From Megasphaera_A sueciensis (GTDB lineage: Bacteria; Bacillota; Negativicutes; Veillonellales; Megasphaeraceae), in assembly GCF_050219315.1 (NCBI RefSeq), contig NZ_CP116939.1, forward strand, positions 434,001 to 498,000: DNA of 64,000 bases. Direction: 5' to 3'. The notes beneath the pieces were generated by a model. The model worked only from the letters and a program-made list of their open reading frames with translations, was not told where the DNA came from and did not search any database. The translations under genes and the position numbers were made by a program. The first letter of the stretch is position 1; each line of letters opens with the position of its first letter. This document shows, piece after piece, positions 26,625-34,479 of the stretch.

Positions 26625-27113
26625 ATGCATATTGTTATGGTGGAACCGGAAATTCCCGGCAATACAGGAAATATCGCACGGTTATGTGCAGCTAATCATA
26701 TTATGCTGCATTTAGTTAAACCATTAGGATTTTCTTTGGAGAATAAGTATTTAAAACGAGCAGGATTAGATTACTGGCCGTTAGTTGATGTAAAAATTCA
26801 TGAAAATTTTGAAGAAGTGCAGAAAAAATACGAAGGTCACCGATTTTTTTATTTGACGACTAAGTCGGAACAGTGTTATGCTGATATCCGGTTTGAAAAA
26901 GATGATTTGCTGGTTTTCGGCAAAGAAACTAAGGGACTGCCGGAACGGTTACTTAAACAGTACCCCGAATTTTGTTTTCGGATTCCCATGGCGGATAAGG
27001 CTCGTAGTTTGAATTTATCTAATTCTGTTGCTATTGTTTCCTATGAAGCGCTGCGTCAATTAGATTTTCCCGATATGTCTAAATGCGGGATTGGCATTAA
27101 AAATTTGAAATAA
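26625..27113 (+). CDS. trmL: tRNA (cytidine/uridine-34 2'-O)-methyltransferase TrmL
   Basis: About 162 residues of the SPOUT superfamily. Diagnostic blocks are VEPEIPGNTGNIARLCAAN, LVKPLGFSLENKYLKRAGLDYW, LVFGKETKGLPE and SLNLSNSVAIVSYEALRQ. It methylates the ribose of the wobble base in tRNA-Leu anticodons. AGGAG at 26610-26614 is placed for ATG 26625; GTG 26616 and ATG 26619 are alternatives. It begins a run trmL-ylbF-murB with 11-bp or overlapping junctions. Confidence 0.92.
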   Translation: MHIVMVEPEIPGNTGNIARLCAANHIMLHLVKPLGFSLENKYLKRAGLDYWPLVDVKIHENFEEVQKKYEGHRFFYLTTKSEQCYADIRFEKDDLLVFGKETKGLPERLLKQYPEFCFRIPMADKARSLNLSNSVAIVSYEALRQLDFPDMSKCGIGIKNLK

Positions 27114-27124
27114 AGGGGAAATAA

Positions 27125-27475
27125 ATGATGAATATATATGATAAAGCCCATGAACTGGCAAAAGCTATTCGTGAGTCTGAAGAATATAAGGCTCTGGTAG
27201 ATGCGGGAAAGGTTCTTTCCACAAATGAGACATCGAAAAAAATGGTTCAAGAATTTCTCATAAAACAAGTGCAGTTGGAATATGCCGGGGCAATGGGGGG
27301 ACAACCTGATAAAGCCAAGGTAGAAGAACTAAATAAATTAGCAGAAGTTATCAAAGGAAATAAAATGGCCGTTGATTATTTGCAAGCGTATAGGAAATGG
27401 CAGACTTGTGCCGGCGATGTATTAAAAATCATTCAAGAATCTATGGCTGAAGGAATGAGTATCCTTGATAAATAA
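27125..27475 (+). CDS. YlbF/YmcA family protein
   Basis: 116 residues, almost entirely helical, matching the YlbF/YmcA family (MNIYDKAHELAKAIRESEEY... then ...VDYLQAYRKWQTCAGDVLKII). In Bacillus, members work with RNase Y in RNA turnover. The role here is inferred from the family. RBS aagggga; ATG 27125 or 27128. Its end overlaps the murB start by 11 bp, so translation is probably coupled. Confidence 0.82.
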   Translation: MMNIYDKAHELAKAIRESEEYKALVDAGKVLSTNETSKKMVQEFLIKQVQLEYAGAMGGQPDKAKVEELNKLAEVIKGNKMAVDYLQAYRKWQTCAGDVLKIIQESMAEGMSILDK

Positions 27476-28397
27476 GTATGCGTTTACAAGTTTTATTTCA
27501 CAATTGAATGCGATCATTCCCGGTGAACGGCTGTTGATAGATGAGCCGATGAGCCGGCATACGACATTTGCCGTAGGCGGACCTGCCGATGTGCTTGTCC
27601 TTCCTCACACTGTTCAGGAACTGGCGGTAGCCATACGGTCAGCAAAAGAGCTGTTGCTTCCCTTGACGGTTTTAGGGGGCGGGTCTAATGTTTTAGTGCT
27701 AGATGGCGGAATACGCGGTGTAGTTATTCAACTTAATGAGCTAAATAAGGTATTGCAATGTGATGGTTTATTACTGCGGGCCAGTTCAGGGCTTATGCTG
27801 GGAGATGTTTGCGCATTTGCGCAGCAAAACGGTCTGGCGGGAATTGAATTTGCCTGTGGGATTCCGGGAACCTTGGGCGGCGCTGTGTTTATGAATGCCG
27901 GCGCGTATGATGGTGAAATGAGTGAAGTCGTTTCTCGGGTCCAAGCAATCAATGATGCCGGAATTGTCCACACATATGATGCGGCAGAACTTGAATTTTC
28001 ATACCGGCACAGCAGATTTCAACTGACACAGGAAGTGATTGTTGAAGTGGAACTTGCACTTACGGCAGATGATAAGGCGGCAATTGCTGAACGCATTGAT
28101 GTGCTTATGAATCGTCGGCGCAGTAAACAGCCATTGGAAATGCACAGTGCAGGAAGTACATTTAAGCGGCCGTCTGGATACTTTGCGGGTACATTGATCG
28201 AACAAACGGGGCTTAAAGGATTTTCTGTCGGTGATGCCCAGGTATCGACAAAACATGCTGGTTTTGTTGTTAATATAGGACATGCTTCGGCAGAAGATAT
28301 ATTATGTTTGATTCGGGAAATACAAAAACGTGTAGAGTCCGCCCATGGAGTGTGTCTGGAACCGGAGGTGCGGATTATCGGAGAACCGAGAAAGTAA
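27465..28397 (+). CDS. murB: UDP-N-acetylmuramate dehydrogenase (MurB)
   Basis: NADPH- and FAD-dependent reduction of UDP-GlcNAc-enolpyruvate to UDP-MurNAc, in peptidoglycan synthesis. 310 residues. FAD-binding motifs: MSRHTTFAVGGPADVLVLP, VLGGGSNVLV and FACGIPGTLGGAVFMNAGAY. Catalytic region: SYRHSRF, AGSTFKRP and a C-terminal Glu in LEPEVRIIG. It starts at TTG 27465 inside the ylbF end, with aagga 10 nt upstream. The length fits the type II MurB of Firmicutes. Confidence 0.93.
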   Translation: MINKYAFTSFISQLNAIIPGERLLIDEPMSRHTTFAVGGPADVLVLPHTVQELAVAIRSAKELLLPLTVLGGGSNVLVLDGGIRGVVIQLNELNKVLQCDGLLLRASSGLMLGDVCAFAQQNGLAGIEFACGIPGTLGGAVFMNAGAYDGEMSEVVSRVQAINDAGIVHTYDAAELEFSYRHSRFQLTQEVIVEVELALTADDKAAIAERIDVLMNRRRSKQPLEMHSAGSTFKRPSGYFAGTLIEQTGLKGFSVGDAQVSTKHAGFVVNIGHASAEDILCLIREIQKRVESAHGVCLEPEVRIIGEPRK

Positions 28398-28436
28398 TGC
28401 TTGGCGTATAAATAGGTAGTACGCAATACAAGTCCA

Positions 28437-28495
28437 TTTTATAAAAGAAAGAGGGTCTATTTTTATAGGGCCTCTTTCTTTTATAAAAAAAATAG
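28437..28495 (+). terminator. Rho-independent terminator
   Basis: tttataaaagaaagaggg pairs with cctctttcttttataaaa around a small loop. It ends the trmL-ylbF-murB unit. Confidence 0.88.
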
Positions 28496-28515
28496 TAGTC
28501 AACATCCGGTTCATG

Positions 28516-28524
28516 TGATATAAT
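28516..28524 (+). promoter_or_regulatory. Extended -10 promoter of typA
   Basis: TGATATAAT at 28516-28524 is an extended -10 (TGnTATAAT). The -35 region is weak. It lies 67 bp before the typA start. Confidence 0.5.
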
Positions 28525-28590
28525 TACTAAGTTACAATTTAATCTATTATAATCTGTTTATAATGTTAGTTAACAGGAGAGGACTGCAGG

Positions 28591-30399
28591 ATGGAACGTA
28601 AGGATATACGTAATATTGCGATTATTGCCCACGTCGATCATGGTAAAACAACCTTAGTCGATGCTATGTTGAAACAGAGCCACGTTTTTCGTGCCAATGA
28701 AAAAGTAGCTGAACGTGTGATGGACTCTGGTGATATTGAACGTGAACGTGGCATTACAATTTTGTCTAAGAATACATCGGTTATGCATGAAGGCGTGAAA
28801 ATTAATATTGTTGATACTCCGGGGCATGCCGATTTTGGCGGCGAAGTTGAACGAGTATTAAATATGGTTGATGGAGTATTACTTCTTGTTGATGCATTTG
28901 AAGGGCCGATGCCGCAGACAAAGTTTGTGCTGCGAAAAGCGTTGGAACAAAAATTAAAACCTATCGTTGTTATTAATAAGATTGATAAACCGGATGCTCG
29001 TGTTGAAGAAGTAGAAGACGAAGTGTTGGAATTATTTATGGAACTGGAAGCAGATGATGATCAACTTGACTTTCCTGTCATTTATGCTAACGGGCGTGAT
29101 GGTATCGCCAAAGCACATATGGAAGACGAAAGTGATAATTTAGAACCTCTTTTTAAATGTATTATTGAAAACTGTCCATGCCCTAAAGGCGATCCGGAAG
29201 GTCCCCTGCAATTTATGGTGACAACACTTGATTATGATGATTATGTTGGGAAGATTGCGATTGGGCGTATTGTCCGCGGCAAGATGAAAACAAATCAACA
29301 GGTTGTCATTACGGATGGGGAAAGCCAGCGTAAAGCGAAAATTGGACGAGTATATACCTATGAAGGGTTGAAGCGGTCTGAAACCGAAGAAGTTTACATG
29401 GGGGAAATAGCGGCTATTGTTGGTATTGAAGATATCAAAATTGGCGAAACGGTGGCAGATCCATTAAACCCGGAAGCGTTGCCTACTATCAATATTGACG
29501 AACCGACATTGTCTATGGTTTTCTATGTGAATGATAGTCCTTTTGCCGGACAAGAAGGAGATTTTGTAACGAGCCGTCATTTGCGGGATCGTCTTTTCCG
29601 TGAAGTACAGACTAATGTTAGCCTGCGTGTAGAAGAAACAGATAGTGCGGATGCGTTTAAGGTATCTGGACGCGGGGAACTCCATATTGCAGTCCTTATT
29701 GAAGAAATGCGCCGTGAAGGGTATGAAATGCAGATTGGCAAACCCAGCGTCATTCTTAAAGAAATCAACGGCCGGAAATGTGAACCATTGGAACAATTGA
29801 CAATTGATGTGCCGCAGGAATTTATGGGTGCTGTTATGGAATCACTGGGGACTCGTAAAGCTGAACTGGTAAATATGGTAGATCTTGCTGGATATACACG
29901 CTTGGAATTTATTATTCCCGCCCGGGGTCTTATTGGTTTCCGTTCGGAATTTCTTACTGGCACAAAGGGAAACGGCATTATGTACCATGTTTTTCACGGA
30001 TATGCACCTTGGAAGGGCGAAATTCCTGGACGTACACGGGGATCTCTGGTTGCATTCGAAACAGGAGAAACAACAGCCTATGGTATTTTTAACCTCCAGG
30101 ATCGTGGAACCATGTTTATTCAGCCGACCAAGAAAATTTATTTAGGTCAAATTATCGGCGAAAGTAATCGTGATGTGGATATTGATGTCAATCCTTGTAA
30201 AAAGAAACATTTGAGTAATACACGTTCTTCCTCTGCCGATGAAGCATTGCGTTTGGTTCCGGCACGGGTTATGAGTTTGGAACAATCCTTAGAATGGATT
30301 AATGATGATGAATTGGTTGAAGTAACACCGAAAAGCATACGTTTGCGTAAAGCTATTCTTGATCAGCATGATCGTAAAAAGGCAGCTCGTAATAAATAA
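28591..30399 (+). CDS. typA: GTP-binding elongation-factor-like protein TypA/BipA
   Basis: A ribosome-associated translational GTPase of 602 residues, active in stress adaptation and 50S assembly. G motifs: IAHVDHGKTTL (G1), RERGITILSKNT (G2), DTPGHADFGGEVERVL (G3) and INKIDKPDAR (G4). EF-G-like domains follow, and the BipA-specific C-terminal domain ends the protein (RGSLVAFETGETTAYGIFNLQDRG; CKKKHLSNTRSS). RBS aggagagg. A single-gene unit between a terminator and the amtB promoter. Confidence 0.95.
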   Translation: MERKDIRNIAIIAHVDHGKTTLVDAMLKQSHVFRANEKVAERVMDSGDIERERGITILSKNTSVMHEGVKINIVDTPGHADFGGEVERVLNMVDGVLLLVDAFEGPMPQTKFVLRKALEQKLKPIVVINKIDKPDARVEEVEDEVLELFMELEADDDQLDFPVIYANGRDGIAKAHMEDESDNLEPLFKCIIENCPCPKGDPEGPLQFMVTTLDYDDYVGKIAIGRIVRGKMKTNQQVVITDGESQRKAKIGRVYTYEGLKRSETEEVYMGEIAAIVGIEDIKIGETVADPLNPEALPTINIDEPTLSMVFYVNDSPFAGQEGDFVTSRHLRDRLFREVQTNVSLRVEETDSADAFKVSGRGELHIAVLIEEMRREGYEMQIGKPSVILKEINGRKCEPLEQLTIDVPQEFMGAVMESLGTRKAELVNMVDLAGYTRLEFIIPARGLIGFRSEFLTGTKGNGIMYHVFHGYAPWKGEIPGRTRGSLVAFETGETTAYGIFNLQDRGTMFIQPTKKIYLGQIIGESNRDVDIDVNPCKKKHLSNTRSSSADEALRLVPARVMSLEQSLEWINDDELVEVTPKSIRLRKAILDQHDRKKAARNK

Positions 30400-30444
30400 A
30401 GATGAATTTGCGGTGAAAACATTAATGTATACAAAAAATATTTA

Positions 30445-30473
30445 TTGACAGCCGCAAATATTTAATGTAGAAT
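30445..30473 (+). promoter_or_regulatory. Promoter of amtB
   Basis: TTGACA at 30445-30450, 17-bp spacer and TAGAAT at 30468-30473: near-consensus sigma-A promoter. Confidence 0.8.
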
Positions 30474-30501
30474 GAGCTTAAATTTAATTTAACTGGCAAT
30501 G

Positions 30502-30544
30502 AAGCCCCTGTATTTGTTAAACACAAATACAGGGGCTTTATTAT
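30502..30544 (+). terminator. Terminator inside the amtB leader (candidate attenuator)
   Basis: aagcccctgtatttgt pairs perfectly with acaaatacaggggctt, followed by TATTATTT. It lies between the amtB promoter and the amtB RBS, so full-length transcription needs read-through or anti-termination. The preceding actggcaatgaagccc could be part of an alternative structure or an ANTAR-type target. This is inference. Confidence 0.75.
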
Positions 30545-30576
30545 TTCCGGTGAAGTAAATTTAGAGGGGGAATACT

Positions 30577-31962
30577 ATGAATACTTTAGTCGAAAAAATC
30601 AGGGGTATTTTGGCATTATCATTTATTTTTGCTTTAGCTGCCGTACCAGCCTTGGCTGCCGATGGAGCTTCTGCCATTGATACGGGCGACACGGCATGGG
30701 TGCTGATTTCAGCAGCACTGGTCATGTGGATGACCCCGGGCCTTGGCTTATTTTACGGGGGGATGGTACGGAACAAAAATGTATTGGCTACGATTATGCA
30801 GAGTTTCTTTATTGTTTGTTTCGTTTCTGTATTATGGATATTGGTAGGGTATTCACTGGCATTTGGACCAGACCACGGAGGCTTGATTGGTGGATTGGAC
30901 TGGATTGGTTTCCAAGGTGTTGGAATGGAACCGAGTGCAGATTATGCTAAAACGGTGCCGCATCTGGCTTTTGCTTGTTTCCAAATGATGTTTGCCGTGA
31001 TTACGCCTGCTCTTATTACAGGGGCTTTCGCAGAACGTGTAAAATTTTCGGCATTTGTTCTTTTTACTGCTCTTTGGAGTCTTTTTGTATATTCTCCGGC
31101 GGCACATTGGGTTTGGGGCGCCGGCGGCTGGCTGGGAGCTCTTGGCTGCCTTGATTTTGCAGGAGGTACGTGTATTCATATTTTATCCGGTGTTTCCGGC
31201 TTGACAGCATGTTTGTATATTGGTACACGTAAAGGGTACGGAAAAGAAGCTATGATACCACATAATATGCCTATGACTGTTCTTGGCGCTGCGATGCTTT
31301 GGGTAGGCTGGTTTGGTTTTAATGCCGGCAGTGCACTAGGGGCGAACGGCCTGGCAGCTAATGCGTTTGCCGCTACTCAGGTAGCTGCCGCCGGTGCAGC
31401 TGTTTCATGGGTAGCCGTGGAAGCTATTGTTCATGACAAACCGACTGTTTTAGGCGGAGCTTCCGGTGTTGTTGCCGGATTAGTTGCAATCACTCCTGCT
31501 GCCGGTTTTGTAACACCCTTGGCAGGTCTTGTTATTGGTCTGGTTGCAGGTGTCTTATGTTTCTTTGCTGTTGCTGTTGTAAAACAGCATTTTGGATATG
31601 ATGATTCTTTGGATGCATTTGGTGTTCATGGTGTAGGTGGTTTGTGGGGATCTATTGCAACGGGATTGTTTTGCACTACTATGGTCAACCCGGATGGAGC
31701 TAATGGCTTATTTGCCGGTAATGCTGCACAGGTTGGCATTCAAGCAATCGGCGCTTTTTCCTGTATCGTTTTCGGTATTGTTATGACACTTATCATTCTT
31801 AAAATTGTGGATACTCTTATCGGAATCAGAGTAAGTCCTGAAAAGGAAATTGTTGGACTTGATGTTACAGAACATGGTGAACGTGGATATGTTATGATGG
31901 ATAGTTTTGGTGCCATGATTGCATCGACAAATCATCCGTCGGTTACCAAAAACAAGTCGTAG
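30577..31962 (+). CDS. amtB: Ammonium transporter AmtB
   Basis: 461 residues with a cleavable signal (...ALAAVPALAADG) and 11 predicted membrane helices. Family blocks: AWVLISAALVMWMTPGLGLFYGGMVRNKN, CFQMMFAVITPALITGAFAERVKF, DFAGGTCIHILSGVSGL (conserved His) and FGVHGVGGLWGSIATGLF (second His of the pore pair). RBS gaggggg. Followed 50 bp later by a PII gene, the usual amtB-glnK pair. Transcription is probably gated by the leader terminator. Confidence 0.95.
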   Translation: MNTLVEKIRGILALSFIFALAAVPALAADGASAIDTGDTAWVLISAALVMWMTPGLGLFYGGMVRNKNVLATIMQSFFIVCFVSVLWILVGYSLAFGPDHGGLIGGLDWIGFQGVGMEPSADYAKTVPHLAFACFQMMFAVITPALITGAFAERVKFSAFVLFTALWSLFVYSPAAHWVWGAGGWLGALGCLDFAGGTCIHILSGVSGLTACLYIGTRKGYGKEAMIPHNMPMTVLGAAMLWVGWFGFNAGSALGANGLAANAFAATQVAAAGAAVSWVAVEAIVHDKPTVLGGASGVVAGLVAITPAAGFVTPLAGLVIGLVAGVLCFFAVAVVKQHFGYDDSLDAFGVHGVGGLWGSIATGLFCTTMVNPDGANGLFAGNAAQVGIQAIGAFSCIVFGIVMTLIILKIVDTLIGIRVSPEKEIVGLDVTEHGERGYVMMDSFGAMIASTNHPSVTKNKS

Positions 31963-32012
31963 TGCACGACATATAGTTTGGCCATGTACGGATTGGTGAA
32001 TGGAGGAATATT

Positions 32013-32408
32013 ATGGGGCAGATCAATAAAATAGAAATCATTACAAGACCGGAAAAACTGAATGATTTAAAAGAAGCGATGTATGCTATCCGCGTTACCG
32101 GTATGACTGTCATGCAAGTCTATGGCTGCGGTCTTTCACATGGTTATACGGAAATATACCGTGGGCAGGAAATGTCGATTAATTTATTGCCAAAAATAAA
32201 AGTAGAGATCGTAGTGAGTGAAATACCTGTTGAAAAAGTGATAGAAGCAGCGGAAAAAGCTTGCCGCACAGGTCATATTGGCGATGGAAAGATTTTTGTT
32301 ACTACTGTTGACAATGCAATTCGTATCCGAACCGGTGAATCCGGTGTTGATGCGATACGTGACCGAAATGATGAAACAGATATTGTAAATTCAATCATAA
32401 AAGAATAA
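32013..32408 (+). CDS. PII nitrogen regulatory protein (GlnB/GlnK-like)
   Basis: A PII-family signal protein of 131 residues, about 19 longer than the usual 112. IEIITRPEKLNDLKEAM and VTGMTVMQVYGCG begin the fold. The T-loop is LSHGYTEIYRGQEMSINLLP, and GHIGDGKIFVTTVDNAIRIRTGE is the ATP/2-oxoglutarate-binding C-terminal block. Tyr49 matches E. coli Tyr46, but the uridylylated Tyr51 position is Met54, so modification there is impossible. A 17-residue tail follows the core. Linkage to amtB suggests it blocks the transporter when nitrogen is plentiful. Confidence 0.92.
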   Translation: MGQINKIEIITRPEKLNDLKEAMYAIRVTGMTVMQVYGCGLSHGYTEIYRGQEMSINLLPKIKVEIVVSEIPVEKVIEAAEKACRTGHIGDGKIFVTTVDNAIRIRTGESGVDAIRDRNDETDIVNSIIKE

Positions 32409-32446
32409 AATACTGTTTTTCGGTGTTAATTAGTAATAATTAACTG

Positions 32447-32500
32447 GCAGAAGGAAGAGACGGGAGGGAAAATACCCTTTTTTCTCTTCCTTTTGCGTTT
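32447..32500 (+). terminator. Terminator after the PII gene
   Basis: gcagaaggaagaga pairs with tctcttccttttgc, then GTTTATTATTTT. Ends the amtB-PII unit. Confidence 0.7.
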
Positions 32501-32581
32501 ATTATTTTGGCCGGTATACGTTGACGAAGAACACAAAAATAAAGTAATATAACAAAAAAGATATATGGGAAGGAGCATGGC

Positions 32582-33463
32582 ATGAACCGGAATTACATAA
32601 AGTTTTTAGCGGCAGTACTACTGTTTGGTTCCAATGGCATTATTGCCAGTTATATTGCGCTGGATAGTTATGTTATTGTTCTAAGCCGTATGGTTATGGG
32701 AAGCATATTTCTGTTGCTGCTGCTGATGTGGCGGCAGCAAAAAATATGGACGGGTCCTCCGAGAAGGGTATGGGGCAAACTTATATTAGCCGGATTAGCG
32801 CTGGGTGGAAATTGGCTGTTTCTGTATGAATCATATACGCAGATAGGCGTAAGCTTGGCAACACTTGCTTGTTATAGTGGTCCTGTGATGGTACTTCTAT
32901 TGTCCGTACCGTTATTTCATGAACGCATTACTGTAATAAAAGCGGCAGGAATGGTGACGGTCATCGCGGGAATGCTGTGCGTCAATGGTGTCAGTGTGCA
33001 ATCACAGGGAGTATCATGGGGACTGATGAGCGGTATATTATCCGCGGTATGTTTTGCTCTGCTGGTCATTATTAATAAAAAGATGAAGGGAGTGGATGGA
33101 TTAGAAGGGACTCTTTGTCAATTGCTCATAGGAGGTGTAATGGTCGGGGCAGTAACGTTTAGCATGCATCCGCAGATAGGAGTACTTTCATTGGAAAGTG
33201 TACTGGCTGTTATCGTACTGGGTGTTATCAACACGGGAATCGGCTGTTATCTGTATTTTTCGGCTATGCAATATTTACCAGCTCAAACTGTGTCGATTTG
33301 TGGGTATTTAGAACCGTTTTCTGCATTGATTTTTGCTGCAGTTTTTTTGGGAGAGATATTATCATTGCTGCAGATTTTAGGAGCGGTTTTGATTTTAGGA
33401 GGCGTTGTTTTTGCCGAATTATGTCCGTTGTTTCATAAGAAACGCATACGATTTGACGAATGA
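32582..33463 (+). CDS. EamA/DMT-family transporter
   Basis: 293 residues with ten hydrophobic helices in two five-helix repeats, the layout of the drug/metabolite transporter superfamily (EamA). The end of repeat 1 carries SLATLACYSGPVMVLLLSVPLFHERIT and repeat 2 has PAQTVSICGYLEPFSALIFAAVFLGE, the paired P...E signature helices. RBS gaagGAG. The gene stands alone between terminators. The substrate (amino acid or metabolite export) is unknown. Confidence 0.85.
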   Translation: MNRNYIKFLAAVLLFGSNGIIASYIALDSYVIVLSRMVMGSIFLLLLLMWRQQKIWTGPPRRVWGKLILAGLALGGNWLFLYESYTQIGVSLATLACYSGPVMVLLLSVPLFHERITVIKAAGMVTVIAGMLCVNGVSVQSQGVSWGLMSGILSAVCFALLVIINKKMKGVDGLEGTLCQLLIGGVMVGAVTFSMHPQIGVLSLESVLAVIVLGVINTGIGCYLYFSAMQYLPAQTVSICGYLEPFSALIFAAVFLGEILSLLQILGAVLILGGVVFAELCPLFHKKRIRFDE

Positions 33464-33528
33464 CTTTATCCGAAAGCATAGAGCTGTGAAATAAAAAAAC
33501 AGAAAAATTTATACTTGTATGTTACATG

Positions 33529-33562
33529 CAAAAGGTTCTGCTCTGGAGCAGAACCTTTTTTG
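33529..33562 (+). terminator. Rho-independent terminator
   Basis: aaaaggttctgctc / gagcagaacctttttt, a compact perfect stem. Ends the EamA gene. Confidence 0.9.
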
Positions 33563-33646
33563 TTACAGCTATCTATTTAGTGCGGTTTTTATATCTATTG
33601 GTATTGATATTTGTTAATGTATGTTGAATATACTTAAAATAGTTGC

Positions 33647-33698
33647 TTGCATTTCTAAAAAAAATGGTATATTATATTCGTATAAACGATTATACAAA
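33647..33698 (+). promoter_or_regulatory. arsR promoter and operator
   Basis: TTGCAT (33647-33652), 17-bp spacer, TATTAT (33670-33675). Directly after the -10 is an inverted repeat ttcgtataa (33677-33685) / ttatacaaa (33690-33698) with 8 of 9 matching, placed where a bound ArsR would block transcription. Confidence 0.7.
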
Positions 33699-33723
33699 TA
33701 TACAATAGAGAAAAGGTGAAAAT

Positions 33724-34101
33724 ATGGAAGAAAAATTGATAGATGAATTAAAAGCACTATCAGATGAAACTCGTTTGCGAATTTTAAATCTATTATATGA
33801 AAATGAACTTTGTGTTTGTGTTATAATGGAACTTTTGCAAATTACGCAGGCCAAAGCAAGCCGCCATCTTATTTATCTCAAGAATGTTGGTTTAGTAAAA
33901 GATAGAAAACAAGCACAGTGGTCTTATTATTCCATGCAAAAAGATAAAAAAGAGAAATTTCTGGACAGCTTAGTTTATGATAAATTGCGAACAATTAAAT
34001 TATATCAAAAAGATATGGATAATCTGCATAAGTGGATACAGGAAGAAAACAACGTTTGTGATAATTCTATTAAAGGAGTGAGTAATGATGAAAAAAATTG
34101 A
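33724..34101 (+). CDS. arsR: Arsenic-responsive repressor ArsR
   Basis: A winged-helix metalloregulator of 125 residues. ALSDETRLRILNLLYENELCVCVIMELL contains the arsenite-binding ELCVC motif. QAKASRHLIYLKNVGLVKDRKQAQWSYY is the recognition helix and wing. It represses the downstream ars genes until As(III) binds the cysteines. RBS aaaggtg. Its end overlaps arsD. Confidence 0.93.
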   Translation: MEEKLIDELKALSDETRLRILNLLYENELCVCVIMELLQITQAKASRHLIYLKNVGLVKDRKQAQWSYYSMQKDKKEKFLDSLVYDKLRTIKLYQKDMDNLHKWIQEENNVCDNSIKGVSNDEKN

Positions 34102-34465
34102 AATTTTTGAACCGGCAATGTGTTGTTCGACAGGGGTATGCGGTCCTTCCGTGAATCCAGAATTAATCCGGGTGGCAGCAGTTATTGAAAATTTAAAAAA
34201 AGAAGGAATTCATATTATAAGGCATAATTTGTCTTCTGAACCGCAGGCATTTGTACAAAATACAATTATCAATACAGTACTGAATGACAAAGGAATGGAA
34301 ATACTTCCGGTAACTATGGTGGACGGCGCGATTGTTAAGGAAGGTGGGTATCTTACCAATGCGGAATTTGCGGAATATCTTCAGGTGGGTATTGATATAG
34401 TACAATCAAAAACGGATACGGTACAGAATTCCACCTGTAATTGTGGTTCGGACGATTGTTGTTAA
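34085..34465 (+). CDS. arsD: Arsenic metallochaperone ArsD
   Basis: 126 residues. ArsD passes As(III) to the ArsA ATPase and is a weak repressor. EPAMCCSTGVCGPSVNPEL holds the Cys12/13/18 set. A C-terminal CNCGSDDCC adds further vicinal cysteines. AGGAG precedes ATG 34085, which overlaps the arsR end; ATG 34088 is equally possible. arsA follows 14 bp later. Confidence 0.93.
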   Translation: MMKKIEIFEPAMCCSTGVCGPSVNPELIRVAAVIENLKKEGIHIIRHNLSSEPQAFVQNTIINTVLNDKGMEILPVTMVDGAIVKEGGYLTNAEFAEYLQVGIDIVQSKTDTVQNSTCNCGSDDCC

Positions 34466-34479
34466 GGAGGAATGTGGCT

